64,000 nt of DNA, from assembly GCF_004348985.1 (NCBI RefSeq), contig NZ_SMKW01000025.1:1-64000 (forward strand), written 5' to 3'. The notes beneath the pieces were generated by a model. It made no database searches. It saw only the letters and a list, made by a program, of their open reading frames with translations, and was not told where the DNA came from. Position 1 is the stretch's first letter; each line of letters opens with the position of its first letter. The position numbers and the translations under genes are program-made. The stretch comes from Saccharopolyspora elongata (lineage in GTDB: Bacteria; Actinomycetota; Actinomycetes; Mycobacteriales; Pseudonocardiaceae). This document shows positions 48,176 to 59,680 of the stretch, in pieces.

Positions 48176-48305
48176 GCGCGAGTTGCGCGGGTACGCATAG
48201 CCGTCGCTTCAAACTGGTGGCGCGGATTTCGCCGAGAGCGCAAATGGGCTCATGCATTCGGACGAATTCCCGAGTCAACTCCACTCCGATAACTGAACGT
48301 GGCCA

Positions 48306-48445
48306 TTGACGACACCCGTTCGGCCTAGTGTTTAACGGAAAAGTTGCATTGCCGAACCCGCGACGAGACCTGCTTTCTGGGGTAGCGTTGCCGTTGCTCC
48401 AGCGGCGCTTTGGGTGCCGTGCATCACTTTTTAGAGGAGGACGCC
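48306..48445 (+). promoter_or_regulatory. Promoter and leader of the cold-shock gene
   Basis: TTGACG (48306-48311) with TGTTTA 17 nt later is a candidate promoter; TAGTGT at 48326 is an alternative -10. It leaves a leader of about 100 nt before cspA, in line with the long leaders of cold-shock genes. The exact start is uncertain. Confidence 0.4.
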
Positions 48446-48649
48446 GTGGCGGTCGGCACGGTCAAATGGTTCAACTCGGAGAAGGGCTACGGATTCATCG
48501 CGACAGACGGTGGATCTGATGTTTTCGTCCATTACTCCGCGATCAACATGTCTGGTTTCCGAACCCTTTCCGAAGGGGATCGGGTCGAATTCGAAGTGAA
48601 AGCGGGACGCGACGGCCGCACCCAAGCAGACGGTGTCCGCAAGGTCTGA
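48446..48649 (+). CDS. cspA: Cold-shock protein
   Basis: This 67-residue OB-fold nucleic-acid-binding protein has RNP1 KGYGFI (13-18) and RNP2 VFVHY (26-30), and the usual start [18 protein letters not shown]. It acts as an RNA chaperone. The GTG at 48446 has a strong SD, AGAGGAGG. Family B element B3 follows its stop. Confidence 0.95.
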   Translation: MAVGTVKWFNSEKGYGFIATDGGSDVFVHYSAINMSGFRTLSEGDRVEFEVKAGRDGRTQADGVRKV

Positions 48650-48674
48650 AAAGCAGCTGAACCCGGCTTGCTCG

Positions 48675-48761
48675 GCGGCGCTGGGGCTGTCCTCGCGAGA
48701 AGACACCTGAGAACGCGGCGGTGCGAGCCGAGTCCCACCCCGCAAGCGGCTGCCGCCGCTT
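48675..48761 (+). repeat. Family B element, 5'-truncated copy B3
   Basis: It carries the 3' half of the B element: GGGGCTGTCCTCGCGAG, ACCTGAGAACGCGGCGGTGC, GAGCCGAGTCCCACC, and the closing hairpin AAGCGGC-TGCC-GCCGCTT (48744-48761). It begins within about 30 nt of the cspA stop, on the same strand, as B1 and B2 do for their genes. The 5' half with the TTGCGTGGCGG block is missing. Confidence 0.7.
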
Positions 48762-48913
48762 CGCGAAAACATCGCATGTCACGGCGTCGAGAACGTCAGC
48801 GCGGCCCGGTTCCCGTCCGCGGGAGCCGGGCCGCGGCGCGTGCGGAATCGATGTCATCACGGTGTTGCCGAACCCGGGGACGTGCGTGATCCCGAAACGT
48901 TAGGCTGCTCCGC

Positions 48914-51978
<3,065 letters not shown>

Positions 51979-51998
51979 TCCACGCTGCTGCCGCTTTT

Positions 51999-52032
51999 CG
52001 AAGGGCCGTCCCCGCTCGGGGGCGGCCCTTCG
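51999..52032 (+). terminator. Terminator of groEL
   Basis: CGAAGGGCCGTCCCC and GGGGGCGGCCCTTCG form a 15-bp stem with one G-T pair and loop GCTC, 20 nt after the groEL stop. Confidence 0.88.
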
Positions 52033-52053
52033 GTCGTTCCCGCTCGGGTGAAC

Positions 52054-52119
52054 CCGCCGTTTTCGCGCGAAACCGGCGCTCGGCGTGCCTGGGAACGCCG
52101 TTTTCGCGCGAAAACGGCG
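52054..52119. repeat. Family D palindrome pair, copy 2
   Basis: CCGTTTTCGCGCGAAACCGG and, 24 nt later, a perfect 24-nt palindrome centred on TTTTCGCGCGAAAA (52096-52119) lie between the groEL terminator and cutC. The core GTTTCGCGCGAAAC is shared with copy 1 at 421-479. Confidence 0.8.
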
Positions 52120-52226
52120 CAACTGCCGTGGGGCCGCCGGCGCAGCACGAGCACTCGACCAGTGGCTCCGGGCCGGTGGAACAGGCGGGCCTCGCTGGGC
52201 TTCCGCCGCCCGGTTACGGTGCGGGT

Positions 52227-52886
52227 GTGGGAGCGCTGCTGGAAGTGATCGTGCTGGACGCCGCCGAGGCCGAGGCCGCCCAGGCCGGTGGCGCCGACCG
52301 GCTGGAGCTGGTGCGGGACCTGGCCGCCGACGGCATCACGCCGGAGCCGTCGACCGTGCGCAGCGTGCTCGCGGCCACCGATCTGCCGGTGCGGGTCATG
52401 GTGCGCGACCAACCCGACTTCGCCGCCGACGCCGAGGTGCTGCGGCGGCGGGTGGGCCAGCTGCGGGAGGCCGGGGCGCGGGAGTTCGTGCTCGGGTTCC
52501 TCGACGCGTACGGGCAGGTGGACGTGGGCGCCACCCGCGAGGTGGTCGCCGAGCTCGACGGGTGCCCGTGGACCTTCCACCGCGCGGTCGACCACGCCGC
52601 CGACTACCGGCTCGCCTGGGACCAAGCGGTGTCGCTCGGCCCGGACACCGTGCTCACCGCAGGCGCCCCCGGCGGCGTCGACGAGGGCCTTTCCCACCTG
52701 CGAGAACGCGCCGAGCGGCAGGACGTCGACGGCGTGGCGCTGCTCGTCGGCGGCGGCCTGCGGCAGGAGCACGTCGCCGACCTGCGGGCCGCCGGGGCCC
52801 GCGCCTTCCACATCGGCACCGGCGCCCGCGAGGGCGGATCGGTGCAGGTGGAGCGGGTCCGGAGCTGGCGCGAGCTCCTATCCTGA
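52227..52886 (+). CDS. cutC: CutC family protein
   Basis: This 219-residue TIM-barrel protein has the family start LLEVIVLDAAEAEAAQAGGA followed by DRLELVRDLAADGITPEPS, FTHRA-like FHRAVDH, and HIGTGARE near the end. CutC was linked to copper homeostasis, though its biochemical role is unsettled. GTG 52227 gives the standard N-terminus; the SD is poor. The GH84 gene follows. Confidence 0.85.
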   Translation: MGALLEVIVLDAAEAEAAQAGGADRLELVRDLAADGITPEPSTVRSVLAATDLPVRVMVRDQPDFAADAEVLRRRVGQLREAGAREFVLGFLDAYGQVDVGATREVVAELDGCPWTFHRAVDHAADYRLAWDQAVSLGPDTVLTAGAPGGVDEGLSHLRERAERQDVDGVALLVGGGLRQEHVADLRAAGARAFHIGTGAREGGSVQVERVRSWRELLS

Positions 52887-53043
52887 GCATCGCCGCCACC
52901 GCGATCGGCCGGGCACGACGAGCGCCGTTGATATTGTTCGTTGCTTGCAGTGCGGATGATCACGGCGCTCCCGGGTGCGGCGGCGGCCGGAAGCGGCGTG
53001 TGATGTCCTGTGGACCGGTGGCAGTCCAGGTGAGGTAGGAGTC

Positions 53044-55044
53044 ATGCTCGGTCGAAACGTCCGGTGGTCCGCCGTGGTCGCGACGCTCATGTGCGCGGTG
53101 CTGGCGGCCTGCACGAACACCACGCCGCAGGAGCCGACGCCGACCGCGCCGCCGCCGCAGTCGCTGCCCGCGACCGGGCTGCCGCAGGTCACCCCGCAGC
53201 CGCAGGAGATGCAGCGGCTCGGCGACGACATCCCGGTGCAGGGCAAGGTCGACGTGATCGTCGATCCGCTCGTCGACCAGCCCACCCGCGACCTCGCGGC
53301 CCAGGTGCTGCGGCTCGCCGGGGCGAGCGACGTCGTGGTGCGCGAACCCGGTCCGCCGTCCGAGGGGGCCACGCTGAGCATCCGCATCGGCGAACGCACG
53401 TCGCCGACGGTGGTGAAGGGCCTGCAGGAGCTGGGCTTCGCCGCGCCCGCGCCGCTGCCGCCCGAGGGCTACGTGCTGGCCGGTCGCGGCGGCGGCGCCC
53501 CGGTCGTCTTCATCGGCGCTTCCGACGCGGCCGGCGCCTACTACGGCGTGCAGACGTTGCGGCAGATCGCCTCGCCGGGCCGCCTCGCCGGGGTCGGCAT
53601 CGTGGACCACCCGTCGATGCCGCTGCGCGGCACCGTCGAAGGCTTCTACGGGCCACCTTGGACGCACGCCGAGCGCATGGACCAGCTGGCCTTCTACGGC
53701 GACGTCAAGATGAACACCTACATCTACGCGCCCAAGGACGACCCGTACCACCGGGAGAAGTGGCGCGAGGCGTACCCGGCCGACGACCTGGCCCGGGTGA
53801 AGCAGCTGATCCAGCAGGCCGCGGCGCACCACGTGAAGTTCACCTTCGCGCTCTCCCCGGGCACCTCGATCTGCTACAGCGACGACGCGGACGTCCGCGC
53901 GCTGCTGGCGAAGCTGCAGACGGTGTACGACGAGGGCGTGCGCGATTTCTCCGTGCCGCTGGACGACATCTCCTACACCCGCTGGAACTGCGCGGGCGAC
54001 CACGCGAAGTACGGCACGCCGTCCGAGGGCGCGGCCGGGCAGGCGCAGGCGGAGCTGCTGAACCGCGTGCAGCGCGAGTTCGTCGACACCCATCCCGGCG
54101 TGGCGCCGCTGCAGTTCGTGCCTACCGAGTACTCCGACGTGGAGGATTCGGCCTACAAGACGGCGATCCGCACGGCGCTGGACCCGCGCGTGCTGGTGAT
54201 GTGGACCGGCGACGGCGTGATTCCGCGCCAGATCACCGTTTCCGACGCGCAGCAGGCCGAGAAGGTCTGGGGCCGCAAGCTCTTCCTGTGGGACAACTAC
54301 CCGGTCAACGACTTCGACGGCTCCGTCGGGCGGCTGCTGCTCGGACCGTACGAGAAGCGCGAGCGCGGGCTGAGCGGGCAGCTCGTCGGCGACGTGTCCA
54401 ACCCGATGAACCTGGCGGCAGCGAGCAAGGTAGTGGAGCTCGGTGCGGCCGATTTCGCCTGGAACGACGCGGCTTTCGACCCGCAGCGGGCCTGGCGGGC
54501 GGCGGCCGAGTACCTGGCGGGCAAGCGCGCGGCCGGTGAGCCGGGGCTGGTCGCCGACCAGGCGACCGTCGACGCGCTGATGGTGTTCTTCGACCTGGAG
54601 CACATGGCGCCGCTGCCCAGCGGGCGGCCGTGGTTGCCGCCGGCGCCGGAGCTGGCGCGGCGGATCCAGGAGTTCCGCGACGGCTGGGAACGCGGCGACC
54701 GCGCGGGAGCGGTGGCAGCGCTTCGCGGCTACGCGCAGGCGATCGCGGGTGCGCCGGAGCAGATCGGGCGGGGTGTGCCCGCGGACTTCGTCGCCGACGC
54801 GAAGCCGTGGCTGACGGCCACCGAGCTGTGGGGTGATGCACTGGTGTCCACTGTGGACGGCCTGCAGGCGCGGGCGAACGGCGACGAGGCGAGCACCTTC
54901 GAGCACTTCACCGCGGCGCGGCAGTTCGCCGACCAGGCCAAGCGGATCCGCACCCTGCCCGGCGAGGTCCGGCCCCAGGGTCAGGCGCTGGTCGCCGACG
55001 GGGTACTCGACACGTTCGTCGAACAGGCCCCCGGCATCCGCTGA
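53044..55044 (+). CDS. GH84 beta-N-acetylglucosaminidase lipoprotein
   Basis: The protein has 666 residues, a lipoprotein signal (VLAAC, Cys23), a Pro-rich linker, an N-terminal GH20b-like domain with YYGVQTLRQI, and a GH84 catalytic domain: GTVEGFYGPPWTHAERMDQL, MNTYIYAPKDDPYHR, and the paired catalytic Asp307-Asp308 in VPLDDISYT. GH84 enzymes release GlcNAc from glycoconjugates, hyaluronan fragments or O-GlcNAc proteins by substrate-assisted catalysis. Anchored outside the membrane, it would supply GlcNAc for the das system. ATG 53044 follows GTAGGAG. Confidence 0.92.
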   Translation: MLGRNVRWSAVVATLMCAVLAACTNTTPQEPTPTAPPPQSLPATGLPQVTPQPQEMQRLGDDIPVQGKVDVIVDPLVDQPTRDLAAQVLRLAGASDVVVREPGPPSEGATLSIRIGERTSPTVVKGLQELGFAAPAPLPPEGYVLAGRGGGAPVVFIGASDAAGAYYGVQTLRQIASPGRLAGVGIVDHPSMPLRGTVEGFYGPPWTHAERMDQLAFYGDVKMNTYIYAPKDDPYHREKWREAYPADDLARVKQLIQQAAAHHVKFTFALSPGTSICYSDDADVRALLAKLQTVYDEGVRDFSVPLDDISYTRWNCAGDHAKYGTPSEGAAGQAQAELLNRVQREFVDTHPGVAPLQFVPTEYSDVEDSAYKTAIRTALDPRVLVMWTGDGVIPRQITVSDAQQAEKVWGRKLFLWDNYPVNDFDGSVGRLLLGPYEKRERGLSGQLVGDVSNPMNLAAASKVVELGAADFAWNDAAFDPQRAWRAAAEYLAGKRAAGEPGLVADQATVDALMVFFDLEHMAPLPSGRPWLPPAPELARRIQEFRDGWERGDRAGAVAALRGYAQAIAGAPEQIGRGVPADFVADAKPWLTATELWGDALVSTVDGLQARANGDEASTFEHFTAARQFADQAKRIRTLPGEVRPQGQALVADGVLDTFVEQAPGIR

Positions 55045-55060
55045 CGGTGCAGTTTCCATT

Positions 55061-55243
55061 GAGGTTTTTCCAACCTCGTTTTGCGTGGCGGTGCGGGTAG
55101 CGGAACCTCAGAGGCTCCCTGGTCTGTGGGTGCCCTGACTTATGTATGTCCAATACACGGCGTCAGGGCCGTCCTCGCCAGGAAGCCTCTGAGAACCCGC
55201 GGCGGTGCAGGTGTCGTAGGTGGGTTATGCGCCTGCGGCGCAT
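55061..55243 (+). repeat. Family B structured element, copy B2
   Basis: This element begins 17 nt after the GH84 stop. Hairpin GAGGTT/AACCTC; TTGCGTGGCGGTGCGGGT (55081-); long-range stem CTCAGAGGCT/AGCCTCTGAG (55107-55116 with 55184-55193); hairpin GCCCTGAC/GTCAGGGC capped by TGTAT/ATACA (55132-55169); GTCCTCGCCAG; ACCCGCGGCGGTGC; GTAGGTGGG; final hairpin ATGCGCC-TGC-GGCGCAT. The single-stranded blocks match B1 almost exactly while the stems differ by compensatory changes. The region from 55244 to 55334 shows nothing else I can name. Confidence 0.82.
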
Positions 55244-55334
55244 GCGGCACCCCATCGACGTGCAGCTTTGCGACCCGCGGCTGCGGGCCGACCAGGATGA
55301 AAAACGCTCATTGAAACTGTGTTTCTCCGACCGA

Positions 55335-55350
55335 AGTTTCAATTGAAACT
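55335..55350. repeat. AT-rich 16-nt palindrome next to pspC
   Basis: AGTTTCAATTGAAACT is a perfect palindrome 5 nt past the 3' end of the minus-strand PspC gene. Its core TTTCAATTGAAA is close to the palindrome at 41716-41744 and to family A modules. Confidence 0.75.
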
Positions 55351-55355
55351 GGTCG

Positions 55356-55592
55356 TCACTCCTGCGGGACGAGGACCCAGCAGACGAGGTAGATGACGAT
55401 GCCGGCGCCGAAGCCGAGCAGCGTGGCGGCGACCAGCAGGACGCGGAGGATCGTGGCGTCCACGTTGAGCCCCTTGGCGGCGCCGGCGCAGACCCCGGCG
55501 ATCATGGCGTCCTCGCGGCTGCGGCGGAACTTCCGAACCGGGGACTCGGTGGTGGTCTGGGTGCTGCCGGTGGTGGCGAAGTTCTCGGTCAT
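55356..55592 (-). CDS. PspC-domain membrane protein
   Basis: This 78-residue protein contains a PspC domain: KFRRSREDAMIAGVCAGAAK followed by one transmembrane helix (LRVLLVAATLLGFGAGIVIY) and ending in VLVPQE. Stand-alone PspC proteins relate to envelope stress. The Thr-rich N-terminus (residues 1-20) is variable. Confidence 0.88.
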   Translation of the reverse strand: MTENFATTGSTQTTTESPVRKFRRSREDAMIAGVCAGAAKGLNVDATILRVLLVAATLLGFGAGIVIYLVCWVLVPQE

Positions 55593-55680
55593 GCCTCCAG
55601 CTTGGGCCCCGGAGGGGCCGGAGGCCTCGGGGTACGACCCCGACCCGACCCGGATTCCCCGGCCGCCGACCCCTGGGGCG

Positions 55681-56238
55681 TCAGGCGGCCGAGGGGCGGT
55701 GGATGTCGAGCAGGTTGGAGTTCTCCCGCTCCCAGCAGTCGTACAGCGCGTCCCGGCCGTAGCGGGCCACCAGCTGGGCCTCCTCGCGGGTGATCGGGAC
55801 CAGCGTGATCAGCTGGAGGACCGGTTCGCCCGCGTCGTCGAGCAGGACGTCGAACGAGTCGCCGAGGTAGGGGTGCGGGGCGGCGAGCGCGCCGCAGATC
55901 TCGGTGTCCGGCAACAGGATCCGGTCGTTCATGATGAGCGCGCCGTAGCCGACCCGGCTGTTGCTCTCGGTCAGCAGCTCGGCGATCACGCCCGTCAGGT
56001 GCCGCGCGTGGATCTCCTGCTCCGACTGCAACGTGCAGATGAGCTCCTGGGGCAGCGGCGCGCCCGCCGTGCGGTCGCGCAGGCCGCTGGTCAGCACCGA
56101 GACGTGCGCGCCGTCCGGGTGGTCGCAGTAGACGAGGTGGTAGCCCCGATCGCGCCCATCCGCCAGCCGGCTGTCGGCGCCGCGGACCCGGCCGATGTGC
56201 GTCTCAACGTGTGCGGGGAACCCGCTGAACCGGCTCAT
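55681..56238 (-). CDS. Suppressor-of-fused (SUFU) domain protein
   Basis: The 185-residue protein resembles bacterial SUFU-domain proteins: YHLVYCDHPDGAHVSVLTSG, EQEIHARHLTGVIAELLTES, LQLITLVPITREEAQLVARY and the ending LLDIHRPSAA. SUFU-like proteins in bacteria are often immunity proteins to polymorphic toxins, but no toxin gene adjoins it. ATG 56238 with SD AAGGGG. Function unknown. Confidence 0.72.
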   Translation of the reverse strand: MSRFSGFPAHVETHIGRVRGADSRLADGRDRGYHLVYCDHPDGAHVSVLTSGLRDRTAGAPLPQELICTLQSEQEIHARHLTGVIAELLTESNSRVGYGALIMNDRILLPDTEICGALAAPHPYLGDSFDVLLDDAGEPVLQLITLVPITREEAQLVARYGRDALYDCWERENSNLLDIHRPSAA

Positions 56239-56267
56239 GCACCACCCCTTCGGAAACCCACGCGATC

Positions 56268-56780
56268 CTAGATCGTGCCGCGCGGCGCTCGGCGGGTCCG
56301 TGCCGAGATCAGCGCGTGCAGCAGGCGCACCCACCACGACCAGCGGGCTGGTTTCCGCACCGTGCCGGTGGTCGCTTGCTCGGCGCGGTCGAGGACGTCC
56401 TCCAGCGCTGCGTCGTGCAGCGGGCGCCACAGCAGTGGCCAGGTGATCCGGGCCGGGCCGCGGGCGTGCATGGACAGCAGGTTGTGCAACACGGTGCGGT
56501 CGCCTTCGCGGTGCACGGTGAACTCGTGGAAACCGTCGAAGCCGCGCGGTGCGGTGAAGCGGAACCGGATCCAGCGGCCGGGCGTGTAGCCGACGATCCG
56601 GTAGCGGATCGGACCGTGTCCGCCCTCGGCGCCCACCTCCAGCGGGCGGTCGAAACGCATCGCCGGCCAGGCGTCGTGCGCCCACAGCTTGTCGTGCGGG
56701 CTCGCCAGCGAGTCGATCAGCGCTCCGGTGGTGTCCTCGTCGACCGGCAGCCGCCTGATGTGCAGATTCCGGATGGCCAT
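56268..56780 (-). CDS. SRPBCC-fold protein
   Basis: This 170-residue protein has the START/SRPBCC-like pattern of alternating strands: HDKLWAHDAWPAMRFDRPLE, YRIVGYTPGRWIRFRFTAP, FHEFTVHREGDRTVLHNLL. Such proteins bind hydrophobic ligands or act as cyclases. It is divergent from a TetR regulator, with two palindromes between, so it is probably that regulator's target. SD AAAGGGAG. Confidence 0.72.
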   Translation of the reverse strand: MAIRNLHIRRLPVDEDTTGALIDSLASPHDKLWAHDAWPAMRFDRPLEVGAEGGHGPIRYRIVGYTPGRWIRFRFTAPRGFDGFHEFTVHREGDRTVLHNLLSMHARGPARITWPLLWRPLHDAALEDVLDRAEQATTGTVRKPARWSWWVRLLHALISARTRRAPRGTI

Positions 56781-56796
56781 CGCGGTGCTCCCTTTT

Positions 56797-56841
56797 TAGA
56801 GGGTTCTCTCTACAACCGTATTGGAGCATATCCTCCAATAC
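56797..56841. promoter_or_regulatory. Two palindromes between SRPBCC and TetR genes
   Basis: TAGAG-GGTTCT-CTCTA (56797-56812) and GTATTGGAG-CATATC-CTCCAATAC (56818-56841). The second has perfect 9-bp arms and ends directly at the TetR ATG, suggesting TetR binds there and represses both genes. Assignment is by position. Confidence 0.6.
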
Positions 56842-57420
56842 ATGGGTAGGCCTGCCCGGCACGATGCCGACCGACTCCTCGACGCCGCCGTCGCGCTCGC
56901 CGCCGAAACCGGGCCGCGAGGGGTGACGATGGCCGCGGTCGCGCGGGCGGCTGGCGCCCCGAGCGGCTCGGTCTACCACCGCTTCCCGGACCGGATCGCG
57001 CTGCTGTCGGCGCTGTGGCTGCGCACCGTGACCCGGTTCCAGGAAGGGGTCTTCGCGGCGCTCGACGGCTCGCCGCAGGACGCCGCCGTCGCGATGGCGC
57101 GCCACGCGGTCGAGTGGTGCCGCGAGCACCCGGACGAGGCGAGGGTGCTGCTCGCCGGGCCCGGGGACTTCGGCCTGGCGGAGTGGCCCGAAGCGGCCCG
57201 AAAACGCTTGGCCGCGGGCAACGCGCAGCTGGAGCAGGCCCTGGCCGACCTGGCTCGGCGGCTCGGGAAGACCGACGAGCGCGGGCGGTCCCGCGTCCGG
57301 CTCGCGGTGGTCGACCTGCCCTACGCCGTGGTCCGGCGGTACTTGGTGCGCGGCGAGCCGATCCCCGCCTTGGAGGTTGGCACAGCGAGCGACGCGGTTC
57401 GGGCCCTGCTTGCCGGATGA
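56842..57420 (+). CDS. TetR-family transcriptional regulator
   Basis: The 192-residue protein has a TetR helix-turn-helix (about 10-55): RLLDAAVALAAETGPRGVTM and AAVARAAGAPSGSVYHRFPD. The C-terminal ligand domain is not diagnostic. I chose ATG 56842, directly after the palindrome, over a TTG within it; there is no SD, so translation may be leaderless. It probably controls itself and the divergent SRPBCC gene. Confidence 0.87.
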   Translation: MGRPARHDADRLLDAAVALAAETGPRGVTMAAVARAAGAPSGSVYHRFPDRIALLSALWLRTVTRFQEGVFAALDGSPQDAAVAMARHAVEWCREHPDEARVLLAGPGDFGLAEWPEAARKRLAAGNAQLEQALADLARRLGKTDERGRSRVRLAVVDLPYAVVRRYLVRGEPIPALEVGTASDAVRALLAG

Positions 57421-57465
57421 TCGGATGATCGCCTTCGGGCCGGTGGTTCGAATACGCTCGGCGGC

Positions 57466-58353
57466 ATGGCGGTGGATGACGCGCTCGACATGAAGTCCCC
57501 GGCCGAGGTCGCGACGGCGCTGGACAACACCGGGTACCTGCCCGACGAGGGCATCGCGACGGCGGCGTTCCTGGCGATGCGGATGCGTCGCCCGCTGCTG
57601 TGCGAGGGCGAGCCCGGCACCGGCAAGACGGCGCTGGCGCAGGCGTTGGCCGCGGCGCTCGGGGTCGACCTGATCCGGTTGCAGTGCCACGAGGGCATCG
57701 ACGCCGCGCAGGCCCTCTACGACTGGGACTTCCCGCGCCAGCTGCTGCACCTGCGCACGCTGGAGGCGGCCTCCGGCGGCGAGCTGGACGCCGACGCCGC
57801 CGAATCCTCGCTGTACACCCCGAGGTTCCTGCTGGCGAGGCCGCTGCTGCGCGCGTTGCAGGAGTCGCCTTGCGTGCTGCTGGTCGACGAGATCGACCGC
57901 GCCGACGACGAGTTCGAGGCGTTCCTGCTGGAGGTGCTGTCGGAATACGCGGTGACCATTCCGGAGTTCGGAGTGGTGCGGGCGCAGCAGCCGCCGATCG
58001 TGATCCTGACGTCCAACCGGACCCGAGAGGTGCACGACGCGCTGAAGCGCCGCTGCCTCTACCACTGGCTGGAGCATCCGGGCCTGGAGCGGGAGGTCGC
58101 GATCCTGCGGCGCCGCCTGCCGGGGCTGGACGCCCGGCTGGCGGAGCAGGTGGCCGCGGCGGTGCAGCGGATGCGGCAGATGGAGCTGCTGAAGCCGCCG
58201 GGCGTGGCGGAGGCGCTGGACTGGGCGCAGGCGTTGCAGGCGCTCGACCAGGACGAACTGGACACGGAGACCGCCGCGACCACGCTGGGAGCGGTGCTGA
58301 AGTACCGCGAGGACGCCGAACGGGTCCGCGCCGCGGGCATCGTGGCGCCGTGA
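57466..58353 (+). CDS. MoxR-type AAA+ ATPase (CoxD-like)
   Basis: This 295-residue MoxR-family ATPase has Walker A GEPGTGKTAL (about 46-55), Walker B VLLVDEIDRAD, sensor-1 LTSNRTREV and the arginine-rich KRRCLYHWLEHP. In carbon monoxide dehydrogenase clusters CoxD is such an ATPase and helps assemble the Mo-Cu centre. It is first in a run leading to coxS-coxL, followed by a VWA protein, the usual partner of MoxR ATPases. Confidence 0.88.
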   Translation: MAVDDALDMKSPAEVATALDNTGYLPDEGIATAAFLAMRMRRPLLCEGEPGTGKTALAQALAAALGVDLIRLQCHEGIDAAQALYDWDFPRQLLHLRTLEAASGGELDADAAESSLYTPRFLLARPLLRALQESPCVLLVDEIDRADDEFEAFLLEVLSEYAVTIPEFGVVRAQQPPIVILTSNRTREVHDALKRRCLYHWLEHPGLEREVAILRRRLPGLDARLAEQVAAAVQRMRQMELLKPPGVAEALDWAQALQALDQDELDTETAATTLGAVLKYREDAERVRAAGIVAP

Positions 58354-58355
58354 CC

Positions 58356-58407
58356 GTCCGCAATTTCCATTGAAATCGAACCTTCGATTTCAATGGAAAT
58401 TGCGGAC
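58356..58407. repeat. Family A inverted repeat, copy A4, inside the cox-type cluster
   Basis: This is a perfect 25-bp inverted repeat with a 2-nt centre (CC) starting 2 nt after the MoxR stop. The left arm contains CAATTTCCATTGAAATCG and the right arm its complement. Compared with A3 and A5, the 4-nt centres of the modules are reversed (CATT on the left, AATG on the right). There is no DnaA-box 9-mer or GC hairpin here. Confidence 0.88.
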
Positions 58408-58436
58408 CACCGGAACCGAACGTTGAGGAGGGGGCG

Positions 58437-59585
58437 ATGGAGCGCACTGCGACCGGTCTGGTCGGCTTCGCCCGCGCCCTGCGGCACTCCGGGATGGCCT
58501 GCGGCCCCACCCGGGTCCAGGCCTTCCTCGCCGCCACCGAGCACGTCGGCCTCGACCGCTCCGCGGTCTACTGGGCCGGCCGGCTGACGCTGTGCTCCGA
58601 GCCGGACGATGTGCCCCGCTACGACGCTGCCTTCGGCAGCTGGTTCGGCGGCGCTGCGCTGTCCGCCGAGTCGCCGGGCCGTCCGCTGCCGCGTCCGGCG
58701 CGGATCGCTGCGCTCTCCGCGGCCGATGGCGGCGACCAAGACGGCGACGCGGACAAGCCGCTTGCCGCCGCCGCCAGCGACGCGGAGGTGCTCCGCCGTC
58801 GCGACCTCGCGGAGCTCGGTACGGCGGAGCGCGAGCAGCTGCGGCGCATGCTGGCGGTGCTGCGCCCCGAGCCGCCGACGCGGCCCGCTCTGCGGCATCG
58901 ACGAAGCAAGCGCGGCGCGCTCAGTTCGCGCGCGACGCTCCGCGAGCTGCTGCGCTCTGGCGGCGAGCCGTTGCGGTTGCGCCGCCAGAAGCGTTCTCGG
59001 CGGCCGCGCCGGGTGGTGCTGCTGATCGACGTCTCGGGTTCGATGAGCCCGTACGCTGATGCGCTGATGCGCTTCGCGCACGTCGTGGTGCGGCGTTCGC
59101 CCGCCAGCACCGAGGTCTTCACGCTGGGCACCCGCATGACCCGGGTGAGCCGGCAGCTCCGGCAGCGCGATCCGGAGGCCGCTCTGCTGGCGGCTTCCCG
59201 CGCCGTGCCGGATTTCTCCGGCGGCACCAGGCTCGGCGAGACGTTGCGGGTCTTCCTGGACCGCTGGGGGCAGCGGGGCATCGCGCGGGGTTCCGTCGTC
59301 GTGTTGTTCTCCGACGGCTGGGAGCGCGGCGACTCGGCGGAGCTGGGCGAGCAGATGCGCCGGTTGCGGCGCCTGGCGCGGGCGGTGGTCTGGGCCAACC
59401 CGCACGCGGGGCACGACGGGTACCAACCGGTGCAGTCCGGGATTGTCGCGGCCCTGCCGCACGTTGACCGGATGGTGGCGGGGCACAGCCTGCGCTCGCT
59501 GGAGGACGTGTGGTCGTGGGTGCGCCGGTTGTCCCAGCCGGGGCCGGCGCCGGAGGAGCGAAGTGCGGTTTTCGGGCAGAGCTGA
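58437..59585 (+). CDS. VWA-domain protein (CoxE-like)
   Basis: The 382-residue protein has a C-terminal von Willebrand A domain with the MIDAS motif LIDVSGSMS and a later SDGWERGD. The N-terminal half contains FARALRHSGMACGPTRVQAF, typical of CoxE/VWA_CoxE proteins, and a basic linker. CoxE works with the MoxR ATPase in maturing the Mo hydroxylase. ATG 58437 follows GAGGAGGGG. Confidence 0.88.
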   Translation: MERTATGLVGFARALRHSGMACGPTRVQAFLAATEHVGLDRSAVYWAGRLTLCSEPDDVPRYDAAFGSWFGGAALSAESPGRPLPRPARIAALSAADGGDQDGDADKPLAAAASDAEVLRRRDLAELGTAEREQLRRMLAVLRPEPPTRPALRHRRSKRGALSSRATLRELLRSGGEPLRLRRQKRSRRPRRVVLLIDVSGSMSPYADALMRFAHVVVRRSPASTEVFTLGTRMTRVSRQLRQRDPEAALLAASRAVPDFSGGTRLGETLRVFLDRWGQRGIARGSVVVLFSDGWERGDSAELGEQMRRLRRLARAVVWANPHAGHDGYQPVQSGIVAALPHVDRMVAGHSLRSLEDVWSWVRRLSQPGPAPEERSAVFGQS

Positions 59586-59680
59586 CCGGGCCCGGCGCGG
59601 TGAGCAGGTCGCTCGTCCCGCCCTGGGGCCCGGTGGAAGGTGTGCGGCGCCGGGAGGCGCTGAGGAAGCGGAGGTGCGCT

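Noticed and set aside
48675..48761. Intrinsic terminator only, for cspA
   Set aside because: The closing hairpin could terminate transcription, but the conserved unpaired blocks shared with B1 and B2 show it is a family B copy, so it is listed as such.
52960..55059. 699-residue minus-strand frame opposite the GH84 gene
   Set aside because: It is an antisense shadow; the GH84 catalytic motifs prove the plus strand.
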